Below are positions 1-5,800 of a DNA stretch of 8,464 nucleotides, piece after piece. Made by a program: the position numbers and the translations under genes. The DNA is taken from contig JAWLAT010000055.1 of the NCBI GenBank assembly GCA_041395325.1, forward strand, positions 1 through 8,464. The letters are read 5' to 3'. Below the pieces are notes generated by a model. That model was not told the DNA's origin. It did no database searches and worked only from the letters and a program-made list of their open reading frames with translations. The DNA comes from JAWLAT01 sp041395325 (GTDB lineage Bacteria > Pseudomonadota > Gammaproteobacteria > Xanthomonadales > SZUA-5). Each line of letters begins with the position of its first letter. Within the stretch, counting starts at the first letter, position 1.

Positions 1-629
1 ACGATCCAGTTGCCCGGCGTGATCAGGTAGCGCATTTCCTTGTGGCCGCGCATCAGCAATGACATGGGCTGAAAGCTGAGCAGTCCCAGTCCCACCACGA
101 GTGCCATCAGGGCTGCGATGGCCAGCGCCCGGCGACCCAGCGCGGCCGAGAAGCGTCGCGGCTGCAGGCGCACCCGCCAGAGCAGCAGCAACGGCAGCCC
201 CGCCTGCCAGCACAGCCGCCAGAGCAGCCCCAGCGTGAGCAGCTCGGCCGCCTCCTTCGGCTCGGTGTGAACGACGTTGCGCACCATCGGCGGATCGATG
301 AACACCTGGTAGGTGTCCATGTAGTAGGTCGCGAAGGCACTGACAACAAAGACCAGACCCAGCACCCAGCGCGCATTCCAGCGCGCCAGCAGGAGCAACA
401 GGAACGTCGTATGCAGGGCCCACAGGATCACCGCGCAAACGGCGGTCAGCCACCAGGACGAGCCTGGTCCGTCCAGCAGCGCGTGCTGCCAGGTCTGCCA
501 GAACAGGTTGTTGTAGAAGAGCATCAGTACGGCGCCCGCCAGTGCCGCCAGGGTCTCGACACTGAGCAGCGGACGCCAGGCCAGCCAGGTACGCCAGTGA
601 CTCGATAGATGTTGGGCAGACGACGACAT
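1..629 (-). CDS. eptA: Lipid A phosphoethanolamine transferase EptA, N-terminal membrane domain (partial, runs off the window)
   Basis: I translated this frame by hand; 209 complete residues are visible and the reading frame is still open at base 1. The protein starts with an inner-membrane domain of about five hydrophobic segments (roughly residues 24-40, 60-82, 87-104, 130-150 and 167-187). Family hallmarks are MVRNVVHTEPKEAAELLT at residues 115-132 and RGHKEMRYLI at 194-203. N118, T122 and E126 have the same spacing as the substrate-pocket N/T/E residues of EptA and MCR-1. The family moves phosphoethanolamine from phosphatidylethanolamine onto lipid A phosphates at the periplasmic face, lowering negative charge and giving polymyxin resistance. 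The catalytic sulfatase-like domain, with its Thr nucleophile and zinc ligands, lies outside the window. The ATG at 629 is preceded by AGGA six bases upstream. A candidate regulator site lies 93 bases upstream of it. Confidence 0.9.
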   Translation of the reverse strand, partial: MSSSAQHLSSHWRTWLAWRPLLSVETLAALAGAVLMLFYNNLFWQTWQHALLDGPGSSWWLTAVCAVILWALHTTFLLLLLARWNARWVLGLVFVVSAFATYYMDTYQVFIDPPMVRNVVHTEPKEAAELLTLGLLWRLCWQAGLPLLLLWRVRLQPRRFSAALGRRALAIAALMALVVGLGLLSFQPMSLLMRGHKEMRYLITPGNWI

Positions 630-655
630 GCTCGATCCTGTGGCTCATGCACCGC

Positions 656-675
656 CACGGCGCCGCGGCACCGTG
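656..675. repeat. 20-base imperfect palindrome in the eptA leader
   Basis: CACGG at 656-660 and CCGTG at 671-675 bracket the self-complementary core GCCGCGGC. The two halves pair in full except for one C/A mismatch. The element lies between the candidate regulator site and the eptA start codon, so it should be in the eptA leader transcript. It could be a hairpin in the mRNA or a protein site on DNA. GC-rich sequence gives such palindromes fairly often, so a function is not established. Confidence 0.4.
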
Positions 676-678
676 TCG

Positions 679-693
679 CGCACAGCTTGTGCG
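679..693. repeat. Short perfect hairpin in the eptA leader
   Basis: CGCACA at 679-684 and TGTGCG at 688-693 form a 6-bp perfect stem around a 3-base loop, next to the palindrome at 656-675. No T-run follows in either direction, so it does not look like an intrinsic terminator. On the eptA transcript it would be the first of two consecutive stem-loops before the ribosome binding site. Confidence 0.4.
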
Positions 694-722
694 GGACGCG
701 GTTGGCGCCCGCTGAGCCGGTG

Positions 723-739
723 CTGAGCCGTTTGTTAAG
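723..739 (-). promoter_or_regulatory. Candidate response-regulator site upstream of eptA (YTTAAC-N6-CTSAG)
   Basis: On the minus strand the site reads CTTAAC, six bases, then CTCAG, and ends 93 bases before the eptA ATG. The same bipartite pattern occurs upstream of the ArnT-like gene and upstream of the two-component operon. A further CTCAG follows at 716-712, one helical turn (11 bases) downstream. The first half resembles a PmrA half-site (YTTAA), but the second does not match well, so this is probably a related rather than identical regulator site. No convincing TTGACA-type -35 element fits if CTTAAC is treated as a -10, which favours an activator site. Confidence 0.6.
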
Positions 740-770
740 CGATCATCGATGCATGGCGGCCGAGCGCTGA

Positions 771-2510
771 TCAGTAGCGATGTCGCTCTGGATCACGCAC
801 ACGGCTGCCCGAAGCGAGCAGGTCCGCGGCGCTGAAGGTCTGCAGTTGGCCGGTCTTGAAGGGCTGCACGGATTGCGGCTGCAAGGGTTCTGGGCCGCGC
901 TGCAGACGCTTGTCACGGACCACCACCAGTGCGTCCAGGTGCGCCTGGATCCAGTCGTTGGCCTCGTCGGGGGGCAGGCCCAGCACCGGTTCACGCAGCC
1001 GACCCAGGTAGCCGAACTCGCCCTGGTAATTGCCCACATACAGCACGGGTCGACCGTCGGCCTGAGCGCGCGCAATCGCATCAGCTGTGGGCGTCAGGTC
1101 GAAGTACGGTGCGATGCCAGGAAAGGCCGACCACATCAGTGCCGCGCTGGCCAGGACGCCAGCCGCGGCCATGTTGCGGGCCGCTAGGGGCGCACGTTGG
1201 CGCCGCATGGCGAGCGTGGCCAGCGGCCAGGCCAGCAGCAGCCACGGTGTCCACGTCGGCACTCTGGCCAGCCACAGGGCCAGGTTGCCGTCCGGTTGCA
1301 ACCCTGCCACCAGCGGGATCGCCACGACCAGCGGCAGCGCCAACAGCAGCGGCAGCCAGCCATCCAGAACTCGGGGCCGGTGATCGGCGGTCAGCAGGCC
1401 CTGGCCCAGCGCCAGCATGGCCAGGGCCAACAGTGGCAACAGATAGTGGATCTGCTTGCCGCCGATCAGGCTCAGCAGGGCGAAAGCCGGCACGGCCGCG
1501 GTCAGCACGAAACGTAGTCCCGCCGAGCGCTCGCGAATGAAGGCGCCCCAACCGCGCCAGGCCGCCGGCCACGAGGTCCACGGCAAGGCCAAGGGCAGCA
1601 GCATTGGCAGATACCAGTACCACGGACGCGGGTGACCCATCTGACCGCTGACCCGATGCAGCGTCTGGTCGAACAACAGGCGCTGGAAATACTCGGCCGA
1701 GCCATCAGCCATGGCCGCCAGCAACCACAGCAGCGGCAGCGCCAGGGCCAGCAGCGCAGCGAGGGCCACACGGGGTGCGGCCAGGCGGGGCCGGGTCGGT
1801 CGGGACCACAGGCGCGACAACAACAAGGGCGGCAGGGCAAACAGCAGCACCACGGGACCCTTCACCAGCAGTCCCAAACCCAACGCCGCTCCCCAGCTCA
1901 ACCAGTGCCGCCAGGCACCGCTGTCGAGCGCATCGTGCAGCGCGATCCAGGACCACAGAATGCAGGCCAGCAGGGGCATTTCGAACATCAGCGCGCCCTG
2001 GTAGAAGCTGACCAGCGTGCTGGCGAGAAACAACAGACTGCCCAGGCGGGCCGCTGCCGGCCGCTGCGGCCACAGCCGCTCACCCAGGCAGCGCAGCAAC
2101 CACAAGCAGAGCAGACTGGACAAGGGCCCGATCAGCCGCGGCCACGCATCGCTCACACCGCCCAGCCACCAGCCGGCATGGATCAGCCAGAACAGCAGCG
2201 GCGGCTTGTGGTCATAGTCGGCCCCATTGAGCAGCGGCACGAGGAAACTGTCGTGCTGCCACATCTCCCAGGCCACGGCGGCGTAGCGCGTTTCATCGAC
2301 GGGGATCAAGGGCCGGAAACGCAGTGACAACCAGGCCAGCAGTGCCAGTCCCAATGTCACCACCAGCCACCACCATCGAGCACTGAGCCACGCATCGGCT
2401 GGCGCCGTGATCCGGTCAACAGCGACAGCGTTCGAGCTTCGGACTTCGGGATGCGATGCAGCAAGGCCAAACTCTGGCAACGCAGAGCCGGCGCGAAGCG
2501 GGTTGTTCAT
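771..2510 (-). CDS. ArnT-like membrane glycosyltransferase (GT83 family) for lipid A modification
   Basis: This 579-residue protein has about a dozen hydrophobic helices and a soluble C-terminal tail of roughly 110 residues. Motifs diagnostic of ArnT and related GT83 enzymes are PVDETRYA at residues 70-77, with the acidic pair D72/E73 in the first periplasmic loop, and DYDHKPPLLFWL at 98-109. ArnT moves 4-amino-4-deoxy-L-arabinose from undecaprenyl phosphate to lipid A phosphates in the periplasm. No sugar-synthesis genes (arnA, arnB, arnD) are visible here, so the donor sugar is unproven. The ATG at 2510 leaves about 44 polar residues before the first helix, unusually long for the family, and has a weak ribosome site. 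An in-frame TTG at codon 11 is an alternative. The gene has its own candidate regulator site 72 bases upstream and lies between the sensor kinase and eptA, which supports a lipid A role. Confidence 0.82.
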   Translation of the reverse strand: MNNPLRAGSALPEFGLAASHPEVRSSNAVAVDRITAPADAWLSARWWWLVVTLGLALLAWLSLRFRPLIPVDETRYAAVAWEMWQHDSFLVPLLNGADYDHKPPLLFWLIHAGWWLGGVSDAWPRLIGPLSSLLCLWLLRCLGERLWPQRPAAARLGSLLFLASTLVSFYQGALMFEMPLLACILWSWIALHDALDSGAWRHWLSWGAALGLGLLVKGPVVLLFALPPLLLSRLWSRPTRPRLAAPRVALAALLALALPLLWLLAAMADGSAEYFQRLLFDQTLHRVSGQMGHPRPWYWYLPMLLPLALPWTSWPAAWRGWGAFIRERSAGLRFVLTAAVPAFALLSLIGGKQIHYLLPLLALAMLALGQGLLTADHRPRVLDGWLPLLLALPLVVAIPLVAGLQPDGNLALWLARVPTWTPWLLLAWPLATLAMRRQRAPLAARNMAAAGVLASAALMWSAFPGIAPYFDLTPTADAIARAQADGRPVLYVGNYQGEFGYLGRLREPVLGLPPDEANDWIQAHLDALVVVRDKRLQRGPEPLQPQSVQPFKTGQLQTFSAADLLASGSRVRDPERHRY

Positions 2511-2582
2511 GCGATCGGGAACCTGAACTGCGGTACTCGGCGCAGTCTTGGCCAGCGGCCGACAAGGACGACTGCTGGCGCT

Positions 2583-2599
2583 CTCAGGGGCTTGTTAAG
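2583..2599 (-). promoter_or_regulatory. Candidate response-regulator site upstream of the ArnT-like gene (YTTAAC-N6-CTSAG)
   Basis: On the minus strand the site reads CTTAAC, six bases, then CTGAG. It lies in the 116-base gap between the kinase stop and the ArnT-like start. Its first eight bases, CTTAACAA, are identical to the site upstream of eptA. A further half-site-like CTTCAG begins 12 bases before CTTAAC, giving three related elements at 12-base spacing. Its presence suggests the ArnT-like gene has its own promoter and is not simply read through from the kinase operon. Confidence 0.6.
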
Positions 2600-2626
2600 G
2601 CACGGCTGAAGTGCGCCCTACACCCC

Positions 2627-3862
2627 TCAGGCAGGGACACCCGGCAGATCGGCGTTGACGATCAGGCAGACCTGCATGCAGCCCTGCCCATCGAATCCCT
2701 GCGTCAGAAACCAGCCCAGCTCGTGGCAGAGCCGTTCGACGAACAGCAGCCCCAGCCCAATGTCGCTGCGATCCACCGCCGTATGCGGGCCCTGGCCGGC
2801 GTGTCCCTGCTCGGTCAGCGTCAAACCCGAGCGGTCCACCCGCAGTGCCCAGATCACGCCGGGCGTACGACTGATGACCCGGTGCAGCAGGACATTGAGG
2901 ATCGCGTCCAGCCAGCGGCGAGGTACCCGCACCTCGTTGTCCTGTACCACGTCGAGTTGCAGGCGTTGAGCACTGCCCGGCAGGCAGCGAGTGGCCCGAT
3001 CGAGGGCGGCATCCACCGCCAGCGACAGCGGGACGGCCGTGCCGTCGTCTGGCAGCGCACGGCCGCCCAGCAAGAGCGCCTCCAGCAGCAGCGCCAACTC
3101 GTCGATGGCGCGGTCAACACGATCCAGTCGCGGCTGCTGGCGCTCGGCCACGACCGGGTCATCCCGCATCACTTCAATCGCGCCCTGGACGATCGTGATT
3201 GGCGTACGCAGTTCGTGGCTGGCATTGGCGTGGAAGTTCTGTTCCGCAGCTTCGGCCTCACTCAGGCGCCATTGATAGTGATCGATGGCATGGGCCAGTC
3301 GAGCCACTTCCTCGGCACCGAAGCGCAATGCCAACTGGGTTCGAACGGGCCGAACCGGCAGTCCCTGAACTGCTTCGGCAAGCTGCTGAACTGGCCGAAC
3401 TGCCTTCCCCGCCAGCAACCAGCCCAGCCAGCCCGAGAGCATCGTGCCGGCAATCATGATCATCAACATCAGCTGGCTGAGGTAGTCCTCGAGCGCCTCG
3501 ATCTCACCGAGATCGATCAACAGAATCAGACGTTGCGCCCCCTCGCCAAAAACGCCGACATGAATGCCGTCCAGTTCCGGGACATCGAATTCATGGATGC
3601 CCCCCGGCAGCGACTGAAATTCAGCGGGTGCATCCGCTGGCCGGAAGACGCTGAAGCCTGCAGTCTGCGGCAGCACCAGTTGCGGTTGCTCGCTCAGCGC
3701 AGTCAGATAGTGCTCGCTTTGCGAGTTCAGGATCGCACTGACCAGGATGTGCTCATAGTCCTCGGCGATATAGGTCGTCGCCGCCGCGAAGGCCAGACTC
3801 AGGATCATCCCGGTCGCAGCAAACGCCAACGCCACGCGCCAGCGCAGGCTCAATCGGCTCAC
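2627..3862 (-). CDS. Sensor histidine kinase, ColS/PmrB-like, with a degenerate ATP-binding domain
   Basis: This 411-residue inner-membrane sensor has a first membrane helix at about 10-29, a periplasmic domain at about 30-128, a second helix at about 129-151, a HAMP-like linker, and a dimerisation domain whose H-box SHELRTP (215-221) carries the phospho-acceptor H216. The G2 box GLGL (369-372) is present. The N-box region (319-333) has His-Arg at 327-328 where the magnesium-binding Asn is expected, and the G1 box reads EQGHAG (351-356) instead of DxGxG. The periplasmic domain carries two ExxE motifs (E34/E37 and E122/E125) and an H90-E91 pair. ExxE motifs bind ferric iron or zinc in PmrB and have been reported for ColS. 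The GTG start overlaps the response-regulator stop by four bases, so the two are translationally coupled. The name ColS-like rather than PmrB-like is inference. Confidence 0.88.
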   Translation of the reverse strand: MSRLSLRWRVALAFAATGMILSLAFAAATTYIAEDYEHILVSAILNSQSEHYLTALSEQPQLVLPQTAGFSVFRPADAPAEFQSLPGGIHEFDVPELDGIHVGVFGEGAQRLILLIDLGEIEALEDYLSQLMLMIMIAGTMLSGWLGWLLAGKAVRPVQQLAEAVQGLPVRPVRTQLALRFGAEEVARLAHAIDHYQWRLSEAEAAEQNFHANASHELRTPITIVQGAIEVMRDDPVVAERQQPRLDRVDRAIDELALLLEALLLGGRALPDDGTAVPLSLAVDAALDRATRCLPGSAQRLQLDVVQDNEVRVPRRWLDAILNVLLHRVISRTPGVIWALRVDRSGLTLTEQGHAGQGPHTAVDRSDIGLGLLFVERLCHELGWFLTQGFDGQGCMQVCLIVNADLPGVPA

Positions 3863-4545
3863 TTCCAGGCATCCCCCAGCCGATAGCCGATCCCGTGCAC
3901 GGTGTGAATCAAGGGATGCGCGAAGGGTTTGTCAACCACACTGCGCAGCGCGTAGATGTGCGTGTGCAGCGCGCCCTGCTCGCCGCCTTCGCTCCCCCAC
4001 AGCACGCGCGCCAGACGTTCGTGCTCAACCACTCGCGGTGATTCCCGCATGAGACATTCCAGCAGTTTCACCTGCGCTTTCGTCAAGGCCATGGTACGCC
4101 CTTCCCGCCGCGCGACGTGGGCCAGCGGGTCGAGTTCCAGACCGGCAACGGCCATGACCGCCCCGGCGGCCGGCCGACCACGTCTTGCCAGCACCCCGAC
4201 TCGCGCTTCCAGCTCGCGCAAGGCAAAAGGCTTCACCAGATAGTCGTCGGCACCGTGCGCAAAACCCGCCAGCTTGTCGTTGAGCTGGTCGCGGGCGGTC
4301 AACATGATCACCGGTACACCATCGCCCGCCTCGCGCAGCCGTTGACACAGAGCCAACCCATCCAGCCGGGGCAATCCCAGATCCAGCACGATCACGTCGT
4401 AGCCGCCGCGCATCGCCATGCGCAGCCCCATTGCCCCATCGGCGGCATGATCGACCACATGGCCACGGGCAGAAAAGAAGTCCCAGATGTTGGCGGCGAC
4501 GTCGGTTTGGTCTTCCACGATCAGCAGATGCAGCGGGTTGCTCAC
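3859..4545 (-). CDS. OmpR/PhoB-family response regulator (ColR/PmrA-like)
   Basis: With the GTG start at 4545 the protein has 228 residues, normal for this family. The receiver domain (about 5-118) has the acidic pair E11/D12, phospho-acceptor D55 in VLDLGLP, switch T83 in MLTARD and K105 in LVKPF. The winged-helix DNA-binding domain (about 130-226) has the typical ending HTVHGIGYRLG. The frame is open farther upstream, but the GTG is preferred for three reasons: it starts exactly where receiver domains start, it overlaps the TGA of the upstream gene as GTGA, and it has GGGA eight bases upstream. The same overlap links its end to the kinase gene. It is probably phosphorylated by that kinase and probably activates eptA, the ArnT-like gene and its own operon through the shared element described at 723, 2583 and 5215. 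Confidence 0.93.
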   Translation of the reverse strand: MSNPLHLLIVEDQTDVAANIWDFFSARGHVVDHAADGAMGLRMAMRGGYDVIVLDLGLPRLDGLALCQRLREAGDGVPVIMLTARDQLNDKLAGFAHGADDYLVKPFALRELEARVGVLARRGRPAAGAVMAVAGLELDPLAHVARREGRTMALTKAQVKLLECLMRESPRVVEHERLARVLWGSEGGEQGALHTHIYALRSVVDKPFAHPLIHTVHGIGYRLGDAWK

Positions 4546-5177
4546 GCCAGCGGTCCCAGACTCCGTCGACGGCCCAATGCCGACCACCAGCACAATAGAC
4601 CAGCACAGCGCTGACGCAGCCAGACGGACAGCGATTGGCCCGGCGCCTCCGGCCCGTGGATGGATCGGCAGGCGTGGCCGTGACGGGCGAACAATTCCGG
4701 CAGCCAGGCTGATTTGCAGGGGATATCGGGCAGCTGCGCAAACTCGCTGGCCTGGAAGCGGAGCAGCCGCCCGTCGCCCAGCAGGCAATGGCCACCCCGA
4801 TCTTCCTGACGCCAGCAGAGCAGCCGCTGCAACGCGGCCAGTTCGCAGGCAGTCTCACGATCCGGCAGCAGGATGACTGACGTTGAACCGACTCCAGCCA
4901 CGCTCGAGCGAATGGCTTGCGAGCGCGAACAGGCACGGGCGTGCCGTTGCAGCCGACAACGCGGAAAGGCCTGCAGGCGCCGGCGCAAATCCAGCTCGGA
5001 CGCCTGCTCGGGCGTGCCGTGCAACACCAGCAGCAGGCTGGCTTGCCCATGTTCACCCAGCAGATCGCTCAGTCGCTGCAGGCGGAGCCAGAAGCCCGGC
5101 GCCTCGACGTCGCGGACACACCACAGAATGGTCAACTCGGAGATCACGGCTACCGCCAGCACAGGCCAAGCGTGCAC
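4542..5177 (-). CDS. Small Cys-rich protein resembling a decayed DPM/ArnC-type family-2 glycosyltransferase; first gene of the two-component operon
   Basis: I do not recognise a named family for this 211-residue protein. Its frame is the GC3-rich one in this stretch, and its stop overlaps the response-regulator start by four bases, so I regard it as real. Its layout follows polyprenyl-phosphate glycosyltransferases (GT2): a first strand SELTILWCVRDVE (13-25) where family members have ELSVVIPVYNE, a second LLLVLHGTPEQASEL (48-62), then RACSRSQAIRSSVAG (81-95) followed by VILLPDRE (101-108), where active enzymes have a GQxAAxxAGL helix and then a DAD or DxD motif. The catalytic Asp pair and DxD are missing, so it is probably not active. 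No membrane helices follow. Ten cysteines (for example C20, C74, C121, C170, C196) are many for a cytosolic protein. In-frame GTG codons at 5162 and 5147 are alternative starts; 5147 would begin right at the first strand. It might bind an undecaprenyl-phosphate sugar or tune the regulators, but this is speculation. Confidence 0.68.
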   Translation of the reverse strand: MHAWPVLAVAVISELTILWCVRDVEAPGFWLRLQRLSDLLGEHGQASLLLVLHGTPEQASELDLRRRLQAFPRCRLQRHARACSRSQAIRSSVAGVGSTSVILLPDRETACELAALQRLLCWRQEDRGGHCLLGDGRLLRFQASEFAQLPDIPCKSAWLPELFARHGHACRSIHGPEAPGQSLSVWLRQRCAGLLCWWSALGRRRSLGPLA

Positions 5178-5214
5178 GTTGCCGCCAGCGGCGTTGGCCG
5201 CACATGCGGCGAAT

Positions 5215-5231
5215 CTGAGGACGACGTTAAA
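5215..5231 (-). promoter_or_regulatory. Candidate autoregulatory site upstream of the two-component operon (YTTAAC-N6-CTSAG)
   Basis: On the minus strand the site reads TTTAAC, six bases, then CTCAG. It ends 37 bases before the GTG at 5177, or 67 bases before the alternative start at 5147. It is the third copy of the bipartite element, in the only intergenic gap from which the GT2-like/regulator/kinase operon could be started. A CTGAG half-site also lies about 10 bases upstream of TTTAAC. It suggests that the response regulator controls its own synthesis. Confidence 0.58.
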
Positions 5232-5302
5232 TCACGCTCAGCCGGCGCGACCGGGGGTCTGAGGTGCATGCGCAGCACCGCGACCTGGCGATGATCGAAG
5301 GC

Positions 5303-5677
5303 TCAGCGAACCGTGGTCACCGGGGTGACGGTCAGCTCCATCACGACCGTGCCCTGGGCCACGCGGGCAGGCTGGCCAGGCCTTACGCCGATCTGCGGCT
5401 GCACGCGGCCGCTGGCCGTGCGCAGATCGGTCTGGATGTCGAGCAACTGGCCGCCGTCGAGTTCATTCAGGGTCAGCTGCAGCGTGTAGCTGTCCGGCCC
5501 ATCCCCATCGACGCTGATCGACGCGGCACGCCCGGCCTCCACCTGCAGTTCCGGCTGACCGATCAGCCGCTCGGCGTCGAGAATGCGTGCCTGCACCCGA
5601 TAACTGGCCGCTTGCTCGGCGAAAGACAGGCTGCTGCCCAGACACAGTGCAGAACCGATCAGTACCCGGACCATCAT
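5303..5677 (-). CDS. Small secreted or periplasmic protein of unknown function
   Basis: The frame opens farther upstream, but the ATG at 5677 is preferred because GGAG lies seven bases before it and because it places a signal peptide exactly at the N-terminus: MMVR, then a hydrophobic core, then SLSFA with likely cleavage before EQAA. The protein is then 124 residues. The mature part of about 100 residues is acidic, lacks cysteine, and alternates hydrophobic and polar residues in a way typical of a beta-sandwich. It has repeated phrases of the form QPELQVEAGRAASISV and RPGQPARVAQGTVVMEL. Similar beta-rich domains occur as periplasmic tails in proteins of Xanthomonadales, but I cannot name the family. 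It lies 123 bases downstream of msrB on the same strand, with a strong hairpin between. It may be co-transcribed with msrB or have its own promoter. Confidence 0.72.
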   Translation of the reverse strand: MMVRVLIGSALCLGSSLSFAEQAASYRVQARILDAERLIGQPELQVEAGRAASISVDGDGPDSYTLQLTLNELDGGQLLDIQTDLRTASGRVQPQIGVRPGQPARVAQGTVVMELTVTPVTTVR

Positions 5678-5717
5678 CGTGTTTCTCCGACCATCAGCTT
5701 CACTCCTCATCGTGTCA

Positions 5718-5752
5718 CGACTGGACGACAGTGCGATGACTGTCGTCCGTCG
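5718..5752. terminator. Strong inverted repeat between msrB and the small secreted protein; possible factor-assisted terminator or leader hairpin
   Basis: GGACGACAGT at 5723-5732 and ACTGTCGTCC at 5739-5748 are perfectly complementary around the 6-base loop GCGATG. Four more pairs (CGAC at 5718-5721 with GTCG at 5749-5752) extend the stem across one bulged T at 5722. It follows the msrB stop by about 50 bases and precedes the next start by about 40. There is no T-run on either side, so a classical intrinsic terminator is not supported. It could block 3' decay of the msrB mRNA or act in the leader of the downstream gene. Confidence 0.5.
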
Positions 5753-5800
5753 GGTGAAGTTCCGGCTTCCTGCTGAAGATGAGGGCGTCGGGAAATCCGC

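Noticed and set aside
723..739. CTTAAC read as an ordinary sigma-70 -10 box
   Set aside because: No TTGACA-like sequence lies 16-18 bases upstream at any of the three copies, and the conserved CTSAG half would be unexplained.
723..739. A true PmrA box (two YTTAAK half-sites five bases apart)
   Set aside because: Only the first half-site matches; the second half is CTSAG with a different spacing in all three copies, so it should not be labelled a PmrA box without further data.
1632..2327. Plus-strand open frame of 231 codons
   Set aside because: Antisense to the ArnT-like gene. Its Gln-rich low-complexity translation (from CAG, the complement of CTG Leu codons) marks it as a shadow.
2456..3886. 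Long plus-strand open frame of 476 codons, rich in Gln and Arg
   Set aside because: It is antisense to the sensor kinase, whose H-box, G2 box and membrane segments are clear. Its composition is the usual mirror of a GC-rich gene, and it has no recognisable domain.
4546..4788. 81-codon N-terminal extension of the response regulator
   Set aside because: Response regulators of this family begin directly with the receiver domain; the GTG at 4545 overlaps the upstream stop and has a plausible ribosome site.
4025..5056. Minus-strand open frame of 343 codons overlapping the regulator and the GT2-like gene
   Set aside because: It is in another frame from the well-supported regulator, is rich in Arg, Cys and Trp, and lacks any domain. 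The GT2-like frame has better GC3 bias and neat overlap with the regulator.
5678..5710. Longer start of the small secreted protein, 11 codons upstream
   Set aside because: It would bury the signal peptide behind a charged stretch, whereas the ATG at 5677 has GGAG at good spacing and puts the signal peptide at the N-terminus.
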